A stretch of DNA of 64,000 nucleotides from Acinetobacter celticus (lineage in GTDB: Bacteria; Pseudomonadota; Gammaproteobacteria; Pseudomonadales; Moraxellaceae), in contig NZ_MBDL01000009.1 in assembly GCF_001707755.1 (NCBI RefSeq), positions 62,001 through 126,000 on the forward strand, written 5' to 3'. The translations under genes and the position numbers were made by a program. Under the pieces are notes generated by a model. That model was not told the origin of the DNA, did no database searches, and saw nothing but the letters and a program-made list of their open reading frames with translations. Positions 56,156-64,000 of this stretch are shown here, piece after piece. How positions within the stretch are numbered: position 1 is the stretch's first letter; each line of letters begins with the position of its first letter.

Positions 56156-56614
56156 TTATTGTACGACTGGAATAAAACTCTTTATTTGAGTAGATAATCC
56201 TGGAGCAACCACCACTTGTTCATATAAACGAACTTCCGCCAATGCATACGGATGAAATGGCTCTTCAACAAGGATAGAGGCCATGTGTGCCACTACATTC
56301 ATATGACAGACCACAACAATCGACTCATAAGGCAATTGCGAAATCCAATTGACGGCATTTTTAGCGTCATCATCGGGTTTAATTGCATTACAAATCACTA
56401 CAGGTATATTTGGAAAATACAGGCGTAAATGTGACAAAGTCTCTTGGGCGCGAAGCAAGGGGCTCACAACAAATACGTCTGGCTGAATCATATCTTTTAA
56501 ATAACGAGCCGTTTGTGCTGCCTGCAAATGACCATGTTCAGTTAATGGTCGTTTCATATCATTTCCCATAACGGGTGGCATAGCCTCCCCGTGACGGATT
56601 AAAGTCAGTTGCAT
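56156..56614 (-). CDS. sixA: Phosphohistidine phosphatase SixA
   Basis: The 152-residue histidine phosphatase has the catalytic LIRHGEAM (His 8), RPLTEHGHLQAAQTARYL, SPLLRAQET and VVCHMNVVAHM (second His). SixA dephosphorylates phosphohistidine on HPt domains and on phosphotransfer proteins of the nitrogen PTS in E. coli. It lies between gpsA and gspL in the same direction, with gaps of 73 and 31 bases. Confidence 0.9.
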   Translation of the reverse strand: MQLTLIRHGEAMPPVMGNDMKRPLTEHGHLQAAQTARYLKDMIQPDVFVVSPLLRAQETLSHLRLYFPNIPVVICNAIKPDDDAKNAVNWISQLPYESIVVVCHMNVVAHMASILVEEPFHPYALAEVRLYEQVVVAPGLSTQIKSFIPVVQ

Positions 56615-56687
56615 AAAATATCCTTTTTTCTATGCCACACTATATATCGTGTTGATGACAGTTGTATTGTCGCCATCTTTATTTATC

Positions 56688-57761
56688 TCAGACTTGTTGA
56701 TGTGGCAAAACAAACTCAACATCACTACGATGGCCATTTTTCATCAAAGAAAGTGCAATACTTAAAGGTGGCGCACCTTCATAAATAACATTGTATAAAG
56801 CACTGGTAATGGGCATATACACATTTAACTCGTCTGAACGTGCTTTCACTTGCACAATTGTATTAATCCCTTCGGCCGTTTGCCCCAACTCTTGTGTGGC
56901 TTGTTCTAAAGACTTTCCAGACCCCAATGCAAAACCAACTTGATAGTTGCGACTGAGAGGGCTACTACATGTTGCAAATAAATCACCCACCCCAGACAAA
57001 CCAAGGAAGGTCAACGGATTAGCACCGAGCTCCACAGCAAAACGACTCATTTCAGCCAAAGCACGGGTTAAAATCATACTTTTGGTATTTTCACCCACAC
57101 CATAAGCAGCGGCCATTCCCATTGCTACAGCATAAATATTTTTTAATGCCCCACCCAATTCCACGCCATGCACATCATCACTGGCGAATACGCGAAATAG
57201 CGCACTATGCAAAGCCTGTTGCACAGCAGAACGTACCAATTCAGATTGACTCGCAATAACCGTTCCAGCTGGTTGCCCTGCAACAATTTCCTTGGCCAAA
57301 TTTGGCCCAGACAAAACGCCATATGGCACTTCAGGCAAGACAGAGCGAATAATATCGCTCATAAAACTAAAAGTATTGGCTTCAATGCCTTTCGTCAAAG
57401 ACACAATCACTTGTGAGCTGATAAAAGGCTTAATTTGTTCTAAAACATGACGAAATGAATGGCTTGGAATAGCAACAAAAACAATATCTCGGTTACAAAC
57501 TGCTTCTTCTAAATTGGACGTCGCATGTAATGCGGTTTCTAGCTGAAAATCGGGAAGATAACGCTTATTAATATGCGTATGATTAATGTCGGTTGCGACC
57601 GCTTCATCGCGAATCCAAATAATTGTTTCACAACCATTACGTACTGCAGTATTGGCCATGGCTGTACCAAAGCTACCACCACCCAATACAGTCACTCTTA
57701 ATGCAGGCTTATCTGCGGATGCTGTAGGTTCAACCAAATCTGAAAATTTAAGTTCTGACAT
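56688..57761 (-). CDS. gpsA: Glycerol-3-phosphate dehydrogenase [NAD(P)+]
   Basis: The 357-residue enzyme reduces dihydroxyacetone phosphate to sn-glycerol 3-phosphate for phospholipids. The Rossmann motif VLGGGSFGTAMA, VVSLTKGIE, LSGPNLAKEIVAGQPAG with the catalytic Lys, and the C-terminal NGLRSDVEFVLP-type region are present. A nitroreductase-like gene lies just upstream. Confidence 0.96.
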   Translation of the reverse strand: MSELKFSDLVEPTASADKPALRVTVLGGGSFGTAMANTAVRNGCETIIWIRDEAVATDINHTHINKRYLPDFQLETALHATSNLEEAVCNRDIVFVAIPSHSFRHVLEQIKPFISSQVIVSLTKGIEANTFSFMSDIIRSVLPEVPYGVLSGPNLAKEIVAGQPAGTVIASQSELVRSAVQQALHSALFRVFASDDVHGVELGGALKNIYAVAMGMAAAYGVGENTKSMILTRALAEMSRFAVELGANPLTFLGLSGVGDLFATCSSPLSRNYQVGFALGSGKSLEQATQELGQTAEGINTIVQVKARSDELNVYMPITSALYNVIYEGAPPLSIALSLMKNGHRSDVEFVLPHQQV

Positions 57762-57794
57762 TGTTTTTATTTCCTAATAGGCTCAATTGATGGC

Positions 57795-58376
57795 TTATTT
57801 TTGCCATTCACTAACAAATTCAGATGTTTGTATTTCTGCGCGCGGTGGAATTGCTTTGACCGCTGTCCCAATATAAATAATTCCTGAAATTAAGTCTGTA
57901 GCATTTAAATTCAACGCCTGCTTAAACAAAACCGACTCAACGACCGCCCCACTTCGCCACATTGTAGAAAAACCTTGCGCCTGTAAAGACAGCAGAAAGT
58001 TTTGTATAGCAGCACCACTACTCAAAATTTGTTCAAAATGTGGAACTTTAGAATGATCTTGTAGTTTAGTTAAAGCCAAAACCAATAAAGGTGCCCGAAA
58101 AGGATGGTTTTTTACACGCTCTAATTGTGCTTCTTCAGTCTGCCCTGTATCTGCCAACGCCCGAGATAACAACTCGCCAAAAGCTTCACGTTCTGTTTCA
58201 GGAATAACAACAAAGCGCGTTGGTTTTAGTCGATGATGATCTGGCGCAACCAAAGCCGCTTGAAATGCTTTTTCCAGTTGCGTCGCATTCGGTGCTGGTT
58301 CGACCAAATGCCCAATAGACTGGCGCTGATGAATATTTTGATGCACCACTTCAACCGAAAATTCTGACATTGACAT
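57795..58376 (-). CDS. Nitroreductase-family protein (YdjA-like)
   Basis: The 193-residue FMN-type protein resembles YdjA: HQRQSIGHLVEPAPNATQLE, APDHHRLKPTRFVVIPE, LKLQDHSKVPHFEQILSSGA-type LTKLQDHSKVPHFEQ, and GAVVESVLFKQALNLNATDL near the end. It should bind FMN and use NAD(P)H; the substrate is not known. ATGs at 58376 and 58370 are both possible. It begins the minus-strand run that leads to gpsA. Confidence 0.85.
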   Translation of the reverse strand: MSMSEFSVEVVHQNIHQRQSIGHLVEPAPNATQLEKAFQAALVAPDHHRLKPTRFVVIPETEREAFGELLSRALADTGQTEEAQLERVKNHPFRAPLLVLALTKLQDHSKVPHFEQILSSGAAIQNFLLSLQAQGFSTMWRSGAVVESVLFKQALNLNATDLISGIIYIGTAVKAIPPRAEIQTSEFVSEWQK

Positions 58377-58583
58377 CTATATCACTTAAAAAATTCTGCC
58401 CCAAGATTAGCATATTCTCAAGCACTTACTCTATATGGTTTTATTCTTCACCTTTGCTTTTTTAAGTGATACCACAATATATTGTTATATAAAAAGCTGC
58501 ACAACCTATACAGCTTTCACGCACGCGCCCCATAAAGCTATGATCAAATATAAAAAGTCTAAATCTATGGGGAAAGACTCAAT

Positions 58584-58982
58584 ATGAATATGTTATTTAC
58601 GAAAAAAATCAGCATCATCGCTACATCTATTGCAACAACAATTTTATTAAGTGCATGTGCATCAAATGCGCCCACGCAATCTTTGGCAATACAAAAACCC
58701 AATAATCAATATGAAGTGACTGCGGTAGGCAAAACCAGTCTCACCGCCAAAAATAATGCCATTATGGCTGCCAACAACACCTGTGGCAAAAATGCTACAC
58801 CTATAATTGTCGATGAAAAAAGTGGATACAATGGTGCTTTGAAAGGCGTTTTTGATGAAAAAACAGGGCAAATGGTACAAGCTGCAGCAGGTATTTTAGG
58901 CACAATCACAGGCACGAATAATGGCATCAATAAAGATGACGACTATCAAACGATTCTTAGCTTTACCTGCCAATCAAAATAA
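58584..58982 (+). CDS. Small putative lipoprotein
   Basis: The 132-residue protein has a signal peptide with lipobox LSAC (residues ~23-26), so it is likely to be lipid-anchored. The mature part is small and polar with two cysteines (ANNTCGKN and LSFTCQSK) that could pair. I see no known domain. It is a single gene closed by the shared terminator at 59018. Confidence 0.75.
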   Translation: MNMLFTKKISIIATSIATTILLSACASNAPTQSLAIQKPNNQYEVTAVGKTSLTAKNNAIMAANNTCGKNATPIIVDEKSGYNGALKGVFDEKTGQMVQAAAGILGTITGTNNGINKDDDYQTILSFTCQSK

Positions 58983-59014
58983 CCAACCCAATACTTAAAG
59001 TAATTCAACCCAAT

Positions 59015-59043
59015 AAAAAACCGCTCAAATGAGCGGTTTTTTA
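59015..59043. terminator. Bidirectional terminator between lipoprotein and rhlB
   Basis: AAACCGCTC/GAGCGGTTT stem with AAAT loop, T-run on both strands. Confidence 0.9.
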
Positions 59044-59055
59044 TTCCTTAAACGC

Positions 59056-60207
59056 TTAGCAATAACCATCTAAACGCGTTAAAGGTAATTTTTGACCAAT
59101 GGCCTTTTCAATTTCAGGAAGATAGAACGCATCATCTTCAGACAAGAAACTAATACTAATACCTCGTGTACCTGCACGGCCTGTACGACCAATTCGGTGT
59201 ACATAATCATCCGACTGCTCAGGCAATGTAAAGTTAATCACATGAGATACGCCATCGACATGAATACCACGCCCTGCAACATCGGTTGCAATCATAATAT
59301 TATGTTTGCCATTTTTAAATTGATCTAACATTTTTAAACGCTTGTCTTGTGCAATTTCACCCGACAACATCACAACGTTATAATTATCTTTTTTCAAATG
59401 ATCATAAAGTTTACGTACTTGATCACGACGATTAGCGAAAATCATGACCTTATCAATGGGCTCATCGCGCAAAATTTCTTGCAACAATTTATATTTATCT
59501 GACTTTGCCACCATGTAGACACGTTGCTCTACATCTGCATTGGTTTTTTTCTCAGGTTCAATTTCAACTGTAACTGGTTCAAAAAGCCACTGTTGCGCCA
59601 AATTTAAAACATCGTAGCTAAATGTTGCAGAGAACATTAAGGTTTGACGTTGCTCTTTACGCGGTGAATAACGGACAATTCTCTTGACTGATGGAATAAA
59701 ACCCATGTCCAACAAGCGATCTGCCTCATCAATAACCAAAAATTCAATTTGATCTAGCCAAACTTCTTTTTGCTCAACCAAATCAATTAAACGACCTGGT
59801 GTTGCAACAATAATATCGACAAAGTCTTTGTTTAATTGTGCCTTTTGCTTATCAAAGTCCACACCACCAAGCAAAGTCACAATATGCAAATTGCTAAATT
59901 TATTTAATTCTTTGGCATCGCTTTCAATTTGCAATGCCAACTCACGTGTTGGTGCCAAGATTAATGCACGTGGCTCACCACGGTAGCGTTGCTCTTGAAT
60001 AGGATTACTGAGTAAGTCGTTCATTACACTAACTAAGAAGGCAGCGGTTTTACCGGTACCTGTTTGTGCACGGCCTATAGCGTCATGTCCAGCCAAAGTA
60101 TATCTTAAAACTTTTTGCTGAATTGGCGTCATTTCCTTGAAACCCAAAGCATCAATTGCTTGTTTCAATTGCGGATGTAAATTTAAGGTTTCGAAACCAG
60201 ATGACAT
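59056..60207 (-). CDS. rhlB: DEAD-box RNA helicase RhlB
   Basis: The 383-residue helicase has the Q-motif, AQTGTGKTAAF (Walker A), PTRELALQIE, GGVDFDKQ, VIDEADRLLDMGF (DEAD box), MFSATFS, and HRIGRTGRAGTRG. RhlB unwinds RNA for the RNA degradosome. The protein is close to the E. coli RhlB core and lacks a long C-terminal tail. Other DEAD-box paralogues could share this pattern, but the best guess is RhlB. Confidence 0.88.
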   Translation of the reverse strand: MSSGFETLNLHPQLKQAIDALGFKEMTPIQQKVLRYTLAGHDAIGRAQTGTGKTAAFLVSVMNDLLSNPIQEQRYRGEPRALILAPTRELALQIESDAKELNKFSNLHIVTLLGGVDFDKQKAQLNKDFVDIIVATPGRLIDLVEQKEVWLDQIEFLVIDEADRLLDMGFIPSVKRIVRYSPRKEQRQTLMFSATFSYDVLNLAQQWLFEPVTVEIEPEKKTNADVEQRVYMVAKSDKYKLLQEILRDEPIDKVMIFANRRDQVRKLYDHLKKDNYNVVMLSGEIAQDKRLKMLDQFKNGKHNIMIATDVAGRGIHVDGVSHVINFTLPEQSDDYVHRIGRTGRAGTRGISISFLSEDDAFYLPEIEKAIGQKLPLTRLDGYC

Positions 60208-60253
60208 ATAAATGCGCTCGAACGTTAGTAATCACAAAAATTTTAAACATTAT

Positions 60254-60294
60254 AAACAAAAAACGCCCCAATTTACATTGGAGCGTTTTTCAGG
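60254..60294 (-). terminator. Terminator after the cold-shock gene
   Basis: AAAACGCTCCAAT with ATTGGGGCGTTTT on the minus strand (one wobble pair), then T-run; 13 bases beyond the stop. Confidence 0.85.
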
Positions 60295-60306
60295 CTTTTT
60301 AGACAA

Positions 60307-60519
60307 TTAGTCTAAAGGCTGAACTTCTTCAGCTTGGAAACCTTTTTGACCTTTTACTACGCTGAATTCAACGCGTTGGCCGTCACGAAGTGAACGGTGG
60401 CCGTCACCTTGGATAGCACGGAAATGAACAAAAACGTCATCGCCGCCGTTACGTTGAATAAAGCCGAAACCTTTAGTGTCGTTGAACCATTTAACAACGC
60501 CTTGTTCACGAGCTGTCAT
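60307..60519 (-). CDS. Cold-shock domain protein (CspA family)
   Basis: The 70-residue protein has both RNA-binding motifs, [10 protein letters not shown] (RNP1) and DVFVHFRAI (RNP2). It is an RNA chaperone. AAGGAT lies before the ATG. The long leader before it, with the 376-base gap upstream, is consistent with cold-shock mRNA regulation, although I see no recognised cold-shock element. Confidence 0.95.
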   Translation of the reverse strand: MTAREQGVVKWFNDTKGFGFIQRNGGDDVFVHFRAIQGDGHRSLRDGQRVEFSVVKGQKGFQAEEVQPLD

Positions 60520-60895
60520 AAGTTAATCCTTATTGTAGTGTTTAAGAAGGACCACCCGGTGTTGCAAACAGCAGAGCAAACAAGTTTAAAAATGTTTTTT
60601 ATTTCTAAGCTTGTAATCATTCTGTAAAACTATTAACAAAAATACCGGTTACATCCATTTGCATCAAGGGCGACAAACAACATTTGCTTGTCTGAAATCC
60701 TAAATACGCATCGAGCTTAACATGGGTGAATCATAAATAATAGAATTTTCTTCATCATTCCTTATTTATTTTATAATATTTTTTTTCACAAGCTTTTCGT
60801 CTAATTTCATGAACTTCTACGACAAATATTTTTCAAACTATTTGGGGTTTAGCCTCTAATTTGCTAATATTTGCGTTGGTTTTAAAACGCATGTT
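60520..60895. other. 376-base gap: cold-shock gene leader and tusA-like upstream region
   Basis: AT-rich in the middle. The minus-strand end should carry the cold-shock gene promoter and leader. I see no terminator, repeat or RNA gene I can name. Confidence 0.5.
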
Positions 60896-60907
60896 TTGGA
60901 TTTTAAA

Positions 60908-61141
60908 TTGAGTGACGATTCTGCAAATACAATTATTATTGATGCAATGGGCAAGCCATGCCCTATGCCATTATTAATGCTAAAAAAAGCATTAAAGAAT
61001 AATGCATCTTTAGTTTTTCTTTTAAAATCCTCAGATCCGCATAGTCAGCAAGATGTATTACGTTATTGTCAAATACATACATTGAACTGCCAATTGATAA
61101 AAATATCTGAGTATGAATTTCACTACTTAATTGAATCTTAA
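60908..61141 (+). CDS. TusA-family sulfur carrier protein
   Basis: The protein (77 residues from this start) has the SirA/TusA signature DAMGKPCPMPLLMLKKAL with the sulfur-accepting cysteine of CPxP. TusA relays sulfur from cysteine desulfurase to tRNA or molybdopterin pathways. No in-frame ATG exists near the start: I place it at TTG 60908 (GGA seven bases upstream); TTG at 60896 is an alternative. It lies 143 bases before rpoH. Confidence 0.8.
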   Translation: MSDDSANTIIIDAMGKPCPMPLLMLKKALKNNASLVFLLKSSDPHSQQDVLRYCQIHTLNCQLIKISEYEFHYLIES

Positions 61142-61283
61142 ATATTTTCAATTCAAACAAAAGCCTGCACAATAGTATAAAAGTTTACATTTTTATACCC
61201 AATTTCCCATCATTCAATGAAATATTGGATTAAGATAAAACTTAATTATTGGGCGATCCCTTTTTTACTCTTAAGGAGAACAT

Positions 61284-62153
61284 ATGAGTGACAGCAGCAA
61301 GCAATTGATGCCCCTGTCATTATCGGCACCTGGGGTGAATCTTGGTGCTTATATCAGTACTGTTAACCAGATTCCTATTCTGACAGCCGAACAAGAAAAA
61401 GAGCTGGCGGATCGCTATTATTACGACCAAGATTTAGATGCAGCAAAAATGCTGGTCATGTCGCATTTGCGTTTTGTTGTTCATATTGCACGTAGTTATG
61501 CGGGCTATGGCCTACCTCAGGGTGATTTAATTCAGGAAGGCAATTTAGGCTTAATGAAAGCCGTAAAGCGCTTTGACCCCAATATGGGCGTACGCTTGGT
61601 ATCCTTTGCTGTGCATTGGATTAAAGCCGAAATTCATGAATATGTGATTCGTAACTGGCGTATTGTTAAAATTGCGACCACCAAAGCGCAACGTAAACTA
61701 TTCTTTAATTTACGTAGCCTAAAAAAATCGTCTAAAAAATTGACCTTAGCCGAAGCTCAATCTATTGCAGAAGATTTAAACGTGACCGCAGCACAAGTGC
61801 TGGAAATGGAAGGCCGTTTAACTGCCTATGATGCAGCATTTGAAGCACAAGGTGATGATGACGATGAAGGTTCAACGCATGTTGCACCAGCGCTGTATTT
61901 AGAAGATAACCGCTATGATCCTGCTCGTCTGGTTGAAAATGAAGACTATGAGGAACAAAGCTCTTCTGCATTACACGAAGCTATGGATCAACTAGATGAC
62001 CGTTCACGTAACATTTTACAGCGTCGTTGGTTAGACGATGAAAAGTCAACATTGCATGAGTTGGCAGCAGAATACAATGTATCCGCTGAACGTATTCGTC
62101 AGCTGGAAAAAAATGCAATGGAAAAAATTAAAGTGGCAATGTCATCGAATTAA
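61284..62153 (+). CDS. rpoH: RNA polymerase sigma-32 factor
   Basis: The 289-residue protein is RpoH, the heat-shock sigma factor. Region 2 has DLIQEGNLGLMKAVKRFDP and the -10-reading VSFAVHWIKAEIHEYVIRNW; the RpoH box QRKLFFNLRSLKK follows, and region 4 has LDDRSRNILQRRWL and SAERIRQLEKNAMEKIK. AAGGAG precedes the ATG. A terminator follows at 62164. Confidence 0.97.
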   Translation: MSDSSKQLMPLSLSAPGVNLGAYISTVNQIPILTAEQEKELADRYYYDQDLDAAKMLVMSHLRFVVHIARSYAGYGLPQGDLIQEGNLGLMKAVKRFDPNMGVRLVSFAVHWIKAEIHEYVIRNWRIVKIATTKAQRKLFFNLRSLKKSSKKLTLAEAQSIAEDLNVTAAQVLEMEGRLTAYDAAFEAQGDDDDEGSTHVAPALYLEDNRYDPARLVENEDYEEQSSSALHEAMDQLDDRSRNILQRRWLDDEKSTLHELAAEYNVSAERIRQLEKNAMEKIKVAMSSN

Positions 62154-62163
62154 AACCACATAT

Positions 62164-62189
62164 AAAAAAAGCACTTCGGTGCTTTTTTT
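62164..62189 (+). terminator. Rho-independent terminator after rpoH
   Basis: AGCAC-TTCG-GTGCT stem flanked by A7 and T7. Confidence 0.9.
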
Positions 62190-62375
62190 ACGTCTATACA
62201 ACTTTGATAACACTCAACTTTTCTTAATTAAGTCACACGGCAGATATCAATATATTCGGCTATATATCTGACAAACAATCTGTTTACAAAGTCGATTTAA
62301 AGCATTATTTGAGCTTAACCCGATACATGAAATATGCTATGGTTGAGCGCAAAATTTACCAAGGGCGCTTGTTGT

Positions 62376-62741
62376 ATGTGGATTGGAATATCAGCCATTA
62401 ACCTTGCTCTAGCAGTGATGCTTGGTGCGTTTGGGGCACATGGATTAAAAAAAATTGCATCAACAGAACAGCTCGTTTGGTGGCAAACGGCAACCGATTA
62501 TTTTTTCTATCATGCTTTGGGTCTTTTAGCCTTGGCTATTTTAAGCAAAGTAATTCCACAGCTTCCAATTAAAGCCAGTTTTTTACTCATGCAAGTCGGG
62601 ATTGTATTTTTCTGTGGCTCTTTATATGTCATGGCATTAGGCTTACCGCGTATTTTAGGTGCAATTACACCAATAGGTGGTGCACTGATGATTGCAGGTT
62701 GGCTCATTTTAGCTTGGAATGCATTTAAATACGCAAAATAA
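62376..62741 (+). CDS. DUF423 membrane protein
   Basis: The 121-residue protein has four transmembrane segments and the DUF423 pattern LGAFGAHGLKK, YHALGLLALA, and GIVFFCGSLYVMAL followed by ITPIGGALMIAGWLIL. The family has no known function. The ATG at 62376 gives the usual family N-terminus; a longer frame from 62334 adds residues unlike the family. It lies 18 bases before thiS, so the three genes may be one operon. Confidence 0.85.
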   Translation: MWIGISAINLALAVMLGAFGAHGLKKIASTEQLVWWQTATDYFFYHALGLLALAILSKVIPQLPIKASFLLMQVGIVFFCGSLYVMALGLPRILGAITPIGGALMIAGWLILAWNAFKYAK

Positions 62742-62759
62742 ACACATTGAGATTTTGGC

Positions 62760-62957
62760 ATGCACATCTACCTCAATGGCGAGCCCCTACACACCGCTTG
62801 CCATAATTTACTGGAACTTATTCAAGAACTTGCACTGGAAGGCAAACGCTTTGCAGTCGAGAAAAATGAAATGATTATTCCAAAAAGTAAGTTAGAACAA
62901 ACAGCTATTTGCGATGCAGATCGTATTGAAATTATTCATGCCGTCGGTGGCGGTTAA
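62760..62957 (+). CDS. thiS: Thiamine biosynthesis sulfur carrier protein ThiS
   Basis: The 65-residue ubiquitin-fold protein ends with GG (AVGGG), the glycine pair that is adenylated by ThiF and thiocarboxylated. It begins [12 protein letters not shown]. It donates sulfur to the thiazole of thiamine and stands directly before thiG. The HesA/MoeB/ThiF-family gene at 7.5 kb could supply the adenylation. Confidence 0.92.
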   Translation: MHIYLNGEPLHTACHNLLELIQELALEGKRFAVEKNEMIIPKSKLEQTAICDADRIEIIHAVGGG

Positions 62958-62967
62958 AGGAACTCCC

Positions 62968-63750
62968 ATGGAAGATACATTTAAAATTGGTTCACGTACA
63001 TTTAACTCACGCTTATTGGTGGGTACGGGTAAATATAAAAATCTGCAAGAAACGGATTTAGCAATTCAAGCCAGTGGTGCTGAAATTGTAACCGTGGCGA
63101 TTCGCCGAGTGAATATTGGACAGCATCCTGATCAACCCAATTTACTGTCTGTTGTTCCACCAGAAAAATATACAATTTTACCTAATACAGCAGGCTGTTT
63201 TGATGCCAACAGCGCCATTCGTACTTGCATGTTGGCACGCGAACTTTTAGATGGCCACAATTTGGTCAAACTAGAAGTTCTAGGGGATGAAAAAACCTTG
63301 TATCCAAACGTCACAGAAACCTTAAAAGCAGCCCGTACACTCATTGACGATGGCTTTGAGATTATGGTCTATACCTCTGACGACCCAATTGTGGCGCAGG
63401 AGCTTGAAAGTATGGGCTGTGTTGCAATTATGCCTTTGGGCAGTTTAATTGGTTCTGGTTTAGGTATTTTAAACCCACATACTCTTTCTATTATTAAAGA
63501 AAACGCGAAAGTTCCTGTCTTGGTCGACGCAGGCGTTGGCACAGCCAGTGATGCAGCCATTGCAATGGAATTAGGTTGTGACGGTGTATTAATGAATACC
63601 GCGATTGCGGCTGCGCAAAACCCAATTTTAATGGCTTCAGCTATGAGAAAAGCAGTTGAAGCAGGTCGTGAAGCGTTTCTTGCTGGTCGTATGCCACGTA
63701 AGCACATCGCAAATGCAAGTTCACCTGAAACGGGTTATTTCTTTAAATAA
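62968..63750 (+). CDS. thiG: Thiazole synthase
   Basis: The 260-residue TIM-barrel enzyme forms the thiamine thiazole from DXP, glycine imine (or dehydroglycine) and ThiS-thiocarboxylate. Motifs: [27 protein letters not shown] with the catalytic lysine region, [13 protein letters not shown] and [18 protein letters not shown]. The ATG at 62968 has AAAGGA upstream; a longer frame overlaps thiS and is not used. A terminator follows. Confidence 0.97.
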   Translation: MEDTFKIGSRTFNSRLLVGTGKYKNLQETDLAIQASGAEIVTVAIRRVNIGQHPDQPNLLSVVPPEKYTILPNTAGCFDANSAIRTCMLARELLDGHNLVKLEVLGDEKTLYPNVTETLKAARTLIDDGFEIMVYTSDDPIVAQELESMGCVAIMPLGSLIGSGLGILNPHTLSIIKENAKVPVLVDAGVGTASDAAIAMELGCDGVLMNTAIAAAQNPILMASAMRKAVEAGREAFLAGRMPRKHIANASSPETGYFFK

Positions 63751-63779
63751 CAACTTCATTAGATATCAATAGCCACAGC

Positions 63780-63806
63780 AAAAGGATTCTTCGGAGTCCT
63801 TTTGTA
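63780..63806 (+). terminator. Rho-independent terminator after thiG
   Basis: AAAAGGATTC/GAGTCCTTTT (one wobble pair) around a TTCG loop, 30 bases after the thiG stop. Confidence 0.8.
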
Positions 63807-63935
63807 TATTTAAAAACAAAATAATGCCTTATTTTCTGAGGTTTTCGATATGCTTAATGGATAGCGCTTACTAAACGAAAAGACCTCTACCCCTTAACTA
63901 CCCTAATAAAATAAAAATGCGAGGAATTTAAACCC

Positions 63936-64000
63936 ATGCTAAAACCTCGAAGATTGCTACTCATAATTAACACCCTACTTTTTATCACATTCGCAAATAG
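63936..64000 (+). CDS. Start of an exported-protein gene (cut by the window edge)
   Basis: An ATG with GAGGA about ten bases upstream opens a frame of 21 complete codons to the window end. The residues, MLKPRRLLLIINTLLFITFA, are a typical signal-peptide n- and h-region. Nothing more can be said; this could also be a membrane anchor. Confidence 0.5.
   Translation, partial: MLKPRRLLLIINTLLFITFAN

Noticed and set aside
62200..62760. Possible TPP riboswitch upstream of thiS-thiG
   Set aside because: I looked for the conserved thi-box core (CTGAGA and its partner) and did not find it; thiS follows the DUF423 gene by only 18 bases.

Overview
The window looks like chromosomal core DNA of an Acinetobacter-type gammaproteobacterium (Moraxellaceae). 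It is AT-rich. Protein sequences and gene neighbourhoods fit that group: cyoABCDE next to ppsA/ppsR, gpsA-sixA-gspLM, pyrD-cvpA-purF, tsaD divergent from rpsU-yqeY, and Coq7 rather than UbiF as the ubiquinone hydroxylase. I see no insertion sequence, prophage, integron or CRISPR array. The assignment rests on recognising families by eye, not on a search.

Layout. 1-2 kb: a truncated tamA (outer-membrane translocation factor). 2-8.3 kb: an MFS transporter coupled to coq7, a stretch of gene debris (4.04-4.34 kb), dedA, overlapping folB/folK, an AarF/UbiB-type kinase and a MoeB/ThiF-type adenylyltransferase. 8.5-13.7 kb: an acyl-CoA catabolic group (acyl-CoA synthetase, acyl-CoA dehydrogenase, SDR) with a divergent AraC-type regulator. 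14-16.3 kb: prfA-prmC. 16.8-18 kb: two tandem glycine-zipper proteins. 18.2-21.2 kb: a DUF2171 gene, a luciferase-like oxidoreductase behind two copies of a palindromic operator, a YiaA-like membrane protein, and a shrunken flavin-monooxygenase relative. 21.5-24.9 kb: divergent ppsR/ppsA. 25-31 kb: a GYF/RDD membrane protein and the cytochrome bo3 operon cyoABCDE. 31-37.5 kb: M16 peptidase, PhzF-like isomerase, cystine transporter and a GloB-type hydrolase. 38.1-38.7 kb: four tRNA genes (three Leu-UAG, one Trp-CCA) with a duplicated tRNA-terminator unit. 38.8-41.1 kb: a divergent eukaryotic-like kinase overlapping a patatin-like lipase. 41.3-45 kb: DUF815 ATPase, DUF4385 protein, tsaD, rpsU, yqeY. 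45-51.2 kb: small secreted protein, GFA-family protein, BepA, a GhrB-like dehydrogenase, a likely DNA polymerase III psi subunit (HolD), and an M48 relative that has lost zinc ligands. 51.3-58.4 kb: one long minus-strand run, nitroreductase-gpsA-sixA-gspL-gspM-pyrD-cvpA-purF. 58.6-64 kb: lipoprotein, rhlB, cold-shock gene, tusA-like gene, rpoH, DUF423, thiS-thiG, and the start of a further exported-protein gene.

Most of the window is housekeeping: respiration (cyo, coq7), nucleotide, folate and thiamine synthesis (purF, pyrD, folBK, thiSG), translation (prfA, prmC, tsaD, rpsU, tRNAs) and envelope maintenance (tamA, bepA, dedA, gspLM). The less ordinary items are the kinase-patatin overlap, the probable HolD, the M48 pseudo-peptidase, the polar insertion in TamA, the paired operators at 18.75-18.80 kb and the tRNA duplication. 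I found no clear new multi-gene system; the kinase-patatin pair is the nearest candidate.
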